A stretch of DNA of 64,000 nt from Epiperipatus broadwayi. Lineage: Eukaryota; Onychophora; Udeonychophora; Euonychophora; Peripatidae. Both the position numbers and the translations under genes were made by a program. The stretch lies in contig JAQFVV010012476.1 in the NCBI GenBank assembly GCA_028023455.1, forward strand, positions 2,087,820 to 2,151,819, written 5' to 3'. Positions 54,551 to 64,000 of this stretch are shown piece after piece; position 1 is the stretch's first letter; the number at the start of each line of letters is the position of its first letter. Under the pieces are notes generated by a model. The model did not search any database. It was not told the DNA's origin and saw only the letters and a program-made list of their open reading frames with translations.

Positions 54551-56677
54551 TGTAACGATATATAAATATGTCGTTACATTAATTTAAAATAAAAACTTAA
54601 AAGTTCGCAAATAAAAGTAAAAAACTAAACGCTAAAATTAAAAATGTTTGTTATATGTATATACATTCGCACAGATGCTAAACTTTAAAAATATTTTTTT
54701 CATAAACAAAAAAAAAAAAGTATCTGAACGTATTTTTTTTAATAAAAAAATACCAGATTGAAATATAAAAATATTTTAATAAAAAAATAACGTAAGTTAA
54801 AGTAAAAACAGGTATTAATTAATTCCTGTAATCTGTAAATGGAAATGATTGTTTATTAATTATCTAAAAGCTGTGTAATTAAAAAGTCAGATGAAAAGTT
54901 AGATAAGAGAAGAAAGAAATTTTAGCTTGACCAATGGAAGCACTAAGCCTTGGCTCGGACCCTAACGAAAGTGATAGACTAGTGACGTTTTGTTCATTGA
55001 ATCCTTGTGGATAATATAAAAAGGGAAATACAGTTTTTTTCAGACAGTTCCAGCGTTGTGTGTTTGAGAGGTGGTAGGACGCACATACCACACTCTATTT
55101 AAAAAGGAAAAATGAAAAGACTGTGATACCAGAACAGAACCAGCTAATGCTACCTCCAAAATATCAGACCGGTCTTCCAGGAAAGTCTCCGTGGGAATTG
55201 CCAACGGGAACAGGGACTATTCTACCATAAGCTATATGAAATGAACAATTGTTAAAATCAATTAAGAACTTTCGTCAAGTTTTACAAATTGATAAACAAG
55301 CCAACTGAAATGTTAAAACGGACTTTTATCTGACTTTTGTAAGTTTTTAAATCAAATTAATAATGTTTAATTTTATATGTTTTCCGATTGATAAACATCA
55401 TTTCCATTTTTTTTTCTTATTGTAAAGATTATTTAAATGTATGAAATTTAAATTGTTTATAGACGCTTGCATGGATTCGTTTGCGGTTAATTATATTTTG
55501 GTTTCCATATTTGATCCAAATATATAGACATTCGATAAATAATGATACCTTACGGTGAGTATCTAAAATGTATTTATTCGGATGTCTTTTAAGTTATTGG
55601 TGACAACGCAAGTATCTTATGGTGAATACTATTGGGTTGCTTATAAGTTTCCCTCTGCAATTGTCGGTATCAATAATTTTATATTTTGATCGTTTATGTT
55701 TATTTTGAAATGTTTTTGACCGTGGAATCTATGTAATCGATCTATACCCAACATTTTAAACAAATCTGTGCGAACGTATTTAAATGTTAAAATTAAGTCG
55801 GGCGTGAATGGCTGTATAGTTTTGTAAAGTTGTATTAAGGGAGGGTAATCTTAGGTTATTCATTTCGTAGTTGAATTGGTTCAATGGATTGGATATATTT
55901 GTGTAATTAGTAGATGTAGTATGAGGTCCGCTATGGGCAGGATTATAGATATACGCCACACACCCTCTGTTTGCCTATGGATGGGTTTGTAAGTCGGCAG
56001 AAGACCGCAGTCCATTCCTATGGGGTTTTTTGTTTATTGTTCTACTTGCCAACAGATGTCACATTCCTGTTGGTGGAGAGTCAATGTCTTCTCTATTTCT
56101 ACTTATTGTTCAGATGTACATTCCTGACAATATAGTATTTTGTGTTGTCGTATCATGCTACATTGAATACATGAATGTATCAGATGGATTGGCGCCAATT
56201 TGGTTGCGAAATTTGTTGCCTAAGGTTAAGTCAGGGAAGAATATTTTCTTTTCAAATGCAGATCTATGTAGTCTATTCATACTTGACTATCTAAATAATA
56301 ATTAAACTCATTGAAACTTAGTTAAATGTAAAATTAAAAGTTAATATAAAAATCTAAAATGTTAAACTTATTCCTCAAAATTTAAATATTATTTTATATG
56401 TGCGTAAATAAATATTTTTATATGTTAATTTCTGGCAGTGGCTTTTACTCTTTGATATTTAAGATATAAATTAAGATATAGATTTTTATCTCTGCGTCTC
56501 CGCTGAGCTAGTGACTTGGGCTAACGATCGGAATATTTAAATAAAGTGAAATCTTAACAGCACGTATCTGCCTACTCTATAAATTTTTCTAGGCTCAAAT
56601 GCTTAGATGGCGCCCTTGTAGTGCAGATATTGTTTTTGCGGTTAGATTCGATCTTCACTTTCATTCCGATTGGTACA
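54551..56677 (+). mobile_element. LTR 2 of a three-LTR array
   Basis: 2127 bp, same termini and landmarks as LTR 1; TATA at 55015-55023. Very similar to LTR 3, sharing a CT deletion before TATTTAAAAAGG and GCTACCTCC instead of GTTACCTCC. Confidence 0.85.
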
Positions 56678-57212
56678 AACTGGCTACCCAACTTGGGCCG
56701 ATCTTAAATAAACACGAGTGCCCTGAGAATTTTAAAAGGGAATCATGCCCGTAAATTTTTTCTGAAAATTATATAGATATATGTTTTGTATTAACGTAAA
56801 GTTATAGTTTAAATTTTGTGTAAAAAGGTACTGCCAGTAAGAAAAATTGCGCATATGTAAAGAGAAATACGAGGAATAAAAATGTAATTAATAAATATAA
56901 ATCATAATTTTTTTTTTTAAAAAAGTCTTGTTTAAAATTTAATCGTTTAACTGGCCTAAATAATACTTAAAGGTAGGAGAAATGAAACTTGGAAGGGAGG
57001 GGGCAGAAATTTAGCTGGTAGTAAGGAATCATCAATCAACTTTTTTTTTTTTATCATTATATTCGTAATTACTGTTTTGTCTTTTAAAAAAAAAAAAGTT
57101 TTGTCCTTTTGAAATTTCATATATAACAAATTTGTGTAACATAATTACTAACACTAAGTAAATTCTTTTTTTTTTTTTAATGTTTTTATTTTTTTGAGGA
57201 AGTTTACTGATA
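56678..57212 (+). mobile_element. Internal region 2 (non-coding, 535 bp)
   Basis: Same as internal region 1 apart from a 12-15 bp deletion near 56882 and homopolymer changes. Putative primer-binding site at 56681-56698. Confidence 0.75.
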
Positions 57213-59338
57213 TGTAACGATATATAGATATGTCGTTACATTAATTTAAAATAAAAACTTAAAAGTTCGCAAATAAAAGTAAAAAACTAAACGCTAAAAT
57301 TAAAAATGTTTGTTATATGTATATACATTCGCACAGATGCTAAACTTTAAAAATATTTTTTTCATAAACAAAAAAAAAAGTATCTGAACGTAATTTTTTT
57401 AATAAAAAAATACCAGATTGAAATATAAAAATATTTTAATAAAAAAATAACGTAAGTTAAAGTAAAAACAGGTATTAATTAATTCCTGTAATCTGTAAAT
57501 GGAAATGATTGTTTATTAATTATCTAAAAGCTGTGTAATTAAAAAGTCAGATGAAAAGTTAGATAAGAGAAGAAAGAAATTTTAGCTTGACCAATGGAAG
57601 CACTAAGCCTTGGCTCGGACCCTAACGAAAGTGATAGACTAGTGACGTTTTGTTCATTGAATCCTTGTGGATAATATAAAAAGGGAAATACAGTTTTTTT
57701 CAGACAGTTCCAGCGTTGTGTGTTTGAGAGGTGGTAGGACGCACATACCACACTCTATTTAAAAAGGAAAAATGAAAAGACTGTGATACCAGAACAGAAC
57801 CAGCTAATGCTACCTCCAAAATATCAGACCGGTCTTCCAGGAAAGTCTCCGTGGGAATTGCCAACGGGAACAGGGACTATTCTACCATAAGCTATATGAA
57901 ATGAACAATTGTTAAAATCAATTAAGAACTTTCGTCAAGTTTTACAAATTGATAAACAAGCCAACTGAAATGTTAAAACGGACTTTTATCTGACTTTTGT
58001 AAGTTTTTAAATCAAATTAATAATGTTTAATTTTATATGTTTTCCGATTGATAAACATCATTTCCATTTTTTTTTCTTATTGTAAAGATTATTTAAATGT
58101 ATGAAATTTAAATTGTTTATAGATGCTTGTTATGGATTCATTTGCGGTTAATTATATTTTGGTTTCCATATTTGATCAAAATATATAGACATTCGATAAA
58201 TAATGATACCTTATAGTGAGTATCTAAAATGTATTTATTCGGATGTCTTTTAAGTTATTGGTGACAACTCAAGTATCTTATGGTGAATACTATTGGGTTG
58301 CTTATAAGTTTCCCTCTGCGATTGTCGGTATCAATAATTTTGTATTTTGATCGTTTATGTTTATTTTGAAATGTTTTTGACCGTGGAATCTATGTAATCG
58401 ATCTATACCCAACATTTTAAACAAATCTGTGCGAACATATTTAAATGTTAAAATTAAGTCGGGCGTGAATGGCTGTATAGTTTTGTAAAGTTGTATTAAG
58501 GGAGGGTAATCTTAGGTTATTCATTTCGTAGTTGAATTGGTTCAATGGATTGGATATATTTGTGTAATTAGTAGATGTAGTATGAGGTCCGCTATGGGCA
58601 GGATTATAGATATACGCCACACACTCTCTGTTTGCCTATGGATGGGTTTGTAAGTCGGCAGAAAACCGCAGTCCATTCCTATGGGGTTTTTTGTTTATTG
58701 TTCTACTTGCCAACAGATGTCACATTCCCGTTGGTGGAGAGTCAATGTCTTCTCTATTTCTACTTATTGTTCAGATGTACATTCCTGACAATATAGTATT
58801 TTGTGTTGTCATATCATGCTACATTGAATACATGAATGTATCAGATGGATTGGCGCCAATTTGGTTGCGAAATTTGTTGCCTAAGGTTAAATCAGGGAAG
58901 AATATTTTCTTTTCAAATGCAGATCTATGTAGTCTATTCATACTTGACTATCTAAATAATAATTAAACTCATTGAAACTTAGTTAAATGTAAAATTAAAA
59001 GTTAATATAAAAATCTAAAATGTTAAACTTATTCCTCAAAATTTAAATATTATTTTATATGTGCGTAAATAAATATTTTTATATGTTAATTTCTGGCAGT
59101 GGCTTTTACTCTTTGATATTTAAGATATAAATTAAGATATAGATTTTTATCTCTGCGTCTCCGCTGAGCTAGTGGCTTGGGCTAACGATCGGAATATTTA
59201 AATAAAGTGGAATCTTAACAGCACGTATCTGCCTACTCTATAAATTTTTCTAGGCTCAAATGCCCAGATGGCGCCCTTGTATTGCAGATATTGTTTTTGC
59301 GGTTAGATTCGATCTTCACTTTCATTCCGATTGGTACA
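57213..59338 (+). mobile_element. LTR 3 of a three-LTR array
   Basis: 2126 bp, ending exactly at GATTGGTACA followed by (AT)n and the TATC tract. The bases flanking the whole array are ATAT on both sides, compatible with a short target duplication but uninformative in this sequence. Confidence 0.85.
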
Positions 59339-59466
59339 ATATATATATATATATTGGCTTTTAATATATAATTATCCATCTACATATTTATCTTTTTATT
59401 TGCCTATTTATCTACCCATCTAGTTTTTTAATTATCCATCTATTTATTTATTGATCTATTGATCTA

Positions 59467-59505
<39 letters not shown>

Positions 59506-59600
59506 TTTTATGTATCATACATCTATCTATCTATTTAGTTAATTATCTAGTTATTTACTTACTCACCTATTCTCTTAACTATCTATCTACTTGTCACTAT
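59339..59600. repeat. Degenerate TATC/TATT tract, right flank, with (TA)n
   Basis: Continuation of the tract left of LTR 1, sharing TTGGCTTTTAATAT with TTAGCTTTTAATAT there. Includes a (TA)n run at 59472-59502. Confidence 0.8.
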
Positions 59601-60087
59601 ATAAATAACAATTTGACTCTTGTACACAGGTATGTCATGTTTGGGTATGCTGGCTGTGCCCCATAAAAGGTGCCTCTTCATGTGTGGAGGAAGGGGAGGA
59701 TACCATGTCACCATGAAAATTAATAAAATTTATATATAAATGAAAATGTTTCGATTTCCAAATCACTCATTGTTAGAAACATGTTTTGATTGCAAATATT
59801 TTTATTTAAATACAAAAGGATTACTTTTTTACTCAGTGTTGTGACAATTGCTTAAAATATAATATATATTATATACTCTACCCTTTAATATTTCATACCA
59901 GTATGTTAAAATTAAATTAGTCTGCTCCTAAAAGATTATTCTACCACTATGAAAATTTTTTTAATAATTCGTTCCTTTCAAGAAAATAAATTATATTTAA
60001 ATATGTTAATTTATTTAAAAAATGAGACATTAATATTTGACTGATGGTTTGGATAATGGCATTTTAATTGAAATTATATGTTGGACA
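59601..60087. other. No feature recognised
   Basis: AT-rich with a G-rich AGGAAGGGGAGGA segment near 59690. Nothing coding is recognised. Confidence 0.4.
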
Positions 60088-60490
60088 ATTTGCATAATCT
60101 AATATTAAATATTGAATGTCTTTAAAAATATGAAACTTTATTTAAATTGTTCAATTACATTCAACAATTAGTAATAGTACTTGAGTTAGTACATACAGAA
60201 AGCTTTCAGTGATATTATTCTCCTTTCTTCATCAGGTGTTGTTGGTTAGAACATTATCTTAAAATTCAATAATCAAGAATCTAATAGTCCAGGTTTGATC
60301 CCATGTTAATACTGCCACTGATCAGGCCAACAACCCCTGAAGAAAAGAGGAGAATAATATCACTCAAAACATTGGGTATATACTAACTGGTGTGCTATTA
60401 CTAATAGTTAAATGTAATTGGAAAATTTAAATGAAGTTTAACATTTTCTAAGGACTTTCATATTTTGTAATCAATAATGCAAATAATTCA
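60088..60490. mobile_element. Fold-back element with tRNA-like centre
   Basis: Inverted outer arms (about 60088-60236 and 60335-60490: AAACTTTATTTAAATTG, ATTAGTAATAG, GATATTATTCTCCTTTCTTC) enclose GTTGGTTAGAACATTATC and AGTCCAGGTTTGATCCC, A- and B-box-like sequences. The arm ends CTGATGAAGAAAGGAG and CTGAAGAAAAGAGGAG, followed later by a GAAAGC or AAAACA string, recall a decayed hammerhead. Related to 42440-42790. Confidence 0.65.
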
Positions 60491-61094
60491 CATATAAATA
60501 CAATTATTATTTATAATTTATTTAAAAGTAAGATTGCCTCATTATAATTACAGTAATTCTGTAGTATGTTGGCCTATCATTGTATAATAGTAAATTATAT
60601 TTATCAGTCATAGTTTATATTGTTGTCATTTTTTTAGTACAGATATGATCTTTTTTTAATACCAATATAATAAAATTTAATAATGGGGAGGTTGGGGTGA
60701 GAGGGGGAGGTTTGGAAAATTGGGATATTTGTTACCTAGTTAAAAACTTATAATTGATCATTAATATCACCCTAATATATTTTCATAAATTATCATTTTT
60801 GATTGTAGGCTTATGATCTGCTTTAGCTGTATAAGAGTTCAAATTCTAGGAAAATAGTAAAATCATTTAATTTCTATAAAAGATATGTGCCAAAAGATTT
60901 AATTCTTACTAAATTTTGTTATATAAATATTATCATTTAATGTCATTGTATTGAAAGTAACAATCATATAACATCATTTAGAAACTCTTTGTAATAGTTA
61001 CTCTATTGGAAATAACTATTTGATTTTTTTATATAGTTATGCAACTTAACTTTAAAAAAATATTATTTTTTCTTTATTTATGCTAATTTTAATT
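60491..61094. other. No feature recognised
   Basis: AT-rich, with a GGGGAGGTTGGGGTGAGAGG patch near 60690. No known repeat assigned. Confidence 0.4.
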
Positions 61095-62000
61095 TGAATA
61101 TTTAAATGTTTTGAATGTTTATCCAAGATGAGGTAATGCTTTTTTATTATTGTTATGTAATGCTGAGCATGTTTATGACATTGATGGTCAGAATCATAGA
61201 GCTGGGTATTTTGCCACAGGAAACAGTATATTTAAATAAAGTGTGCCTTAAGTAAATGCCCTATTTACATATTCCATTTCTTTGGTAAGGGAATGCAGGA
61301 TTTTTTTTTATAGCATTGTGATTATTAGCTAATTAACACTTAAGAAGTTTTATGCTAAAATAAACAGACCATCTTCCCTTCCCCAGAATAACCTTGGATA
61401 AGTCTCCCCTATCTTACCAGGGTGTAATAATTACTGAAAAAGATCTGTGCTAATACATATAATGTTAGGCTCGGAATGCTTCCCATTTAAACAGATCAAT
61501 AAATAATGTGAAAGATATGATACCTCGAGAGCAAACCCCAGAAGTTGTATACAAAATCAAATGCAGCAATTCTTCTAGCCATGTGGTGTGTTGTGGTAAA
61601 TCACATGAAAATAATGCCATAAATATTTGTATAGCCACACAAAAAGGAATTCAGAATATAAATTAGTATTTCAAGAACATGTGTGAGAATACTGTCACAC
61701 TTTTTACCTAGAAAAAGTAAAAATGGTTTGCATTGAGTGGGATGATAGGAAGCATAAATATAAGAAAGCATCATTCATCAGTAATGACTCTTACATTATG
61801 AACAAAAAGTAATCCTAGATTCACTTATCAAAAAAATGGGATATGTAAATAGGGCCTCTATTTAAATGTATTGTGGTCTGTGGCAAAATATGAGAATTAT
61901 GATACTGACAGTCAACATTGAAAGCATGTTTGGCAAATTGTAACAATAATAAAAACAGCATTATCATTTCTTGTTTAAATGTTTAAACTATTTAAATATA
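61095..62000 (+). mobile_element. Decayed Penelope-like element between inverted arms
   Basis: Imperfect inverted arms (about 61095-61290 and 61825-62000, landmarks TTATTATTGTTA, GCATGTTTATGAC, TTTTGCCACAG, CCTATTTACATAT) flank a GIY-YIG fragment. Inverted or partial pseudo-LTRs are a known property of Penelope-like elements. No RT motif is left, so most of the element was lost. Confidence 0.65.
61517..61815 (+). pseudogene. Penelope-like GIY-YIG fragment, diverged lineage
   Basis: Frame 1 from 61517 encodes PREQTPEVVYKIKCSNSSSH with VVCCGKSHEN, matching the start of a PLE GIY-YIG domain (VYKI for GIY; the YIG motif decayed). After a stop, another frame at about 61711-61805 encodes WDDRKHKYKKASFISNDSYI. 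That corresponds to the KRKIKEAVFISRYKN segment of the PLE copies at 13-15.7 kb. It is a different, older PLE lineage. Confidence 0.7.
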
Positions 62001-63371
62001 TGAATTACAACTTAAACTAATATTAAATAAAAGAAAGTGCAAATGTGTGCTAATGACTTCTAAAAATGTATCTCATAAACAATATATATATATATGAAGA
62101 TTAAAAATGTATCTCATAAACAATATATATATATATGAAGATTTAAAATGTTGGAATGTTTAATATGCATTTAATATACAATGTTTAATGTTTAAAATGT
62201 AAGAGGCAAATAGAAAAATTAAATAATAGTGTAAATATTTTACTATTGAAGGAGTATAAGAGAAGCAGCTAACTTTTTAATAGAAAATGTAAACAACTTT
62301 TGCATGATAGATTCTGAATTAAACTAATGGGTTTTGAAACAACAATAATTATTTTTAACAAAGTAATAAATTACCCCATTTACAGCTAGTGAAATATAAG
62401 AGTTACATCAGCCTTGTTACAATGATTCTATTCCAAAACTGATAATGAAAACAAGATATTATATAAGGAATAGAGAAAACAAAAAAAATCATGCTTCCTT
62501 TTCTATGGTGGTAGGAGCTACATCATCTAGACATTGGAGGTAAATCAGCAGAAGATGTCATTGGATGTTGTATTTCAGAGATTTAGCTCCTTTATATAAG
62601 TAATGAATCATATAAGGTTTCTACAATTCTCCTTTACCTTATTATATTTCTTGTAAGTCCAAAACACCCACATAGACTATAAAGGATGGTAAATTAAAAA
62701 TAGAATTACTTATATAAGAGTAATTATTGTTATATGTATGTGTACCTTAAGTATGTATAATTTACTTTTGTATGTGTACATTCTGTTTCAAGTATGTATA
62801 TTAATTTCATTGTATATATAATTAATCCTTTGCACTAAACTAATGTTAAATTACTCTTCTTATTGTTTAGTCATTATGTCCTATGTATATTTCTTATTCT
62901 ATTCATGAAAGATTTATATTTGTCTGTTCTGATTTCCCCAATCAAAGACTCCAAGATGGATAAAATGTCGAATAACTTATTTAGAATTCAAAACAGAGAA
63001 CGAAGTTGAAAAAAGTTATGACTTTTGAGAGTAAAAAACCTGAAACTTTTGATTTTACATTAAATTTTAATATAAAAAAATAGTGAAAATTCTATTAGTC
63101 AAGTAGTTAGTAAGGATTTTCCTGAAAGTGAGCCTAGTCACAAGTTTCCAGAACCATATTATCATTATTTACCATATGGATAGAATATTTCTGGAAATTG
63201 CTTTATCACTGTCAAAGCCAAGAGAGTCAATATGTAAATAAAAAGAAGTATAAATAATGTAAATAAGTATGTTTTTAATTTTTGACTGTTTCTGTACATT
63301 TTGTTAAATAAAATTTTATAGAATTTATTTACAAAATGTATTTTATAGATCAGATTATGATAGTTTAATGT
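62001..63371. other. No gene recognised; one short tandem duplication
   Basis: A ~41-bp duplication (AAAATGTATCTCATAAACAAT plus an AT run) lies at 62065-62147. The remainder is AT-rich and unassigned. Confidence 0.45.
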
Positions 63372-63635
63372 CATCATCATCATCAACCATTATCAATCCA
63401 CTACAGGATGAAGGTCTTTCCAAGTTCAATCCATCTTCTCCGATCTTTAGCTTCTCTTTTCCACATCACCCCTGCACATTTTATTTCACTCATCCATCTC
63501 ACATGTGGTCTCTTTCTGGATCTTTTACAATCTCTTGGAATCCCGCTTAAAATTTCAATCGTCCATCTATTGTCATCTTTTCTAGCAATATGTTCAGCCC
63601 AACTCCAGTCTTTTAATTTTTTCAATGATAGACAT
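63372..63635 (-). pseudogene. RTE-type LINE 3' end
   Basis: Minus strand with intact tail (ATGATGATGATGAC) and an open 74-codon frame (63625 down to 63401) of the RTE C-terminus (AEHIARKDDNRW, IPRDCKRSRKRP). 5'-truncated at about 63635, 23 bp from the family B ribozyme. Confidence 0.88.
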
Positions 63636-63657
63636 CTTTAAAAGATTATGATCTAAG

Positions 63658-63697
63658 CCAACTGAAGAATGCTGCTCTAGCATGAAATGCATCTTGA
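63658..63697 (+). ncRNA. Hammerhead ribozyme motif, family B variant
   Basis: CAA (63659-63661) precedes core CUGAAGA (63662-63668). Stem II AUGCU/AGCAU is perfect (63669-63673 with 63679-63683, loop GCUCU). GAAA is at 63684-63687, stem III is the palindrome AUGCAU (63687-63692), cleavage is predicted after C63693, and UUG (63694-63696) closes a 3-bp stem I. The core is intact; the short stem I is the weak point. Confidence 0.6.
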
Positions 63698-64000
63698 AAG
63701 TCACATGACTTTTCAGACAACTTTATCCATATATTTGAAGAATATGTGGTGAAGTGGAAGTTTTAAATACATCTAAATATTTTATCCAGGGAAAAAGAGA
63801 GATTAAGAATTGACGATATCTTGTGATTAGGTTTAATTAAAAAAAAAACTTATATTAAATTCTAACATTTTAAATTTATATCTTGGCTAAAAAAAGATAA
63901 GACAATCTATAACTTAATAAATGGTTGGAACCAATCATCAATGTGTTTATGTGAAGTAAATGATATCAAAGGTATGAATGCATACATATTGGCACTTGTA
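63698..64000. other. No feature recognised
   Basis: AT-rich window end. No exon or repeat family assigned. Confidence 0.4.

Overview
This window looks like an AT-rich (roughly 70% A+T), intron-scale stretch of an animal nuclear genome. It is almost entirely transposable elements and simple repeats. Evidence: no dense open reading frames, no bacterial gene layout, tRNA-derived SINEs with A/B-box remnants, RTE-type LINE fragments, Penelope-like elements (PLEs) with reverse transcriptase plus GIY-YIG endonuclease, an LTR retrotransposon array, a hAT remnant and a very long GATA microsatellite. The mix of RTE, PLE and tRNA-SINE would suit a lophotrochozoan invertebrate, perhaps a mollusc such as a cephalopod. 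That placement is inference. No complete host gene is visible. One splice-site-bounded candidate coding exon (18035-18146) and one weak first-exon candidate (17295-17329) are the only host-gene signals.

Layout. 0-9 kb: five fold-back elements or fragments of 'family A' and several tRNA-derived SINEs. 9-12.5 kb: two RTE 3' fragments and a small TIR element. 12.8-15.96 kb: a near-perfect ~3.1 kb palindrome made of two 5'-truncated PLE copies head to head. 16-22 kb: the exon candidates, a GC-richer patch, a ~118 bp tandem repeat and a LINE C-terminal fragment with a CCHC finger. 23-29 kb: an RTE 3' fragment, then two broken RTE copies in inverted (tail-to-tail) order. The first copy has an inverted 5' end and a family A insertion whose empty site is preserved in the second copy. 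29.5-30.2 kb: a tRNA-Gly-like SINE nested at the edge of a non-autonomous hAT element. 30.9-34.9 kb: fold-back repeats including 'family B'. 36.7-37.4 kb: the best-delimited family A copy. 42.4-45 kb: a SINE fold-back and a 2.15 kb solo LTR. 45-50 kb: SINE relics, tandem repeats and a 577 bp GATA tract. 51.9-59.3 kb: three 2.13 kb LTRs separated by two ~0.54 kb non-coding internal regions. 60-64 kb: another fold-back, a decayed PLE between inverted arms, and an RTE fragment touching a ribozyme-like sequence.

The most interesting content is two unrelated repeat families that carry hammerhead self-cleaving ribozyme motifs. In family A the motif has the conserved core, a stem I of two 6-bp helices around an internal loop, and a palindromic minimal stem III (ACUAGU). 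It lies in both arms of a fold-back element, antisense to each other, and insertions are bounded by target duplications of about 13 bp. In family B the motif has a 5-bp stem I, a hairpin stem II and palindromic stem III (AUACGUAU or AUGCAU), and it sits upstream of a tRNA-like B-box module. Hammerhead motifs with minimal stem III are known from Penelope-like elements and metazoan retrozymes. The coexistence here with PLE reverse transcriptase/GIY-YIG sequences suggests these small elements are mobilised by PLE or RTE machinery, but that link is inference. All calls were made by eye; no database search or structure calculation was run.
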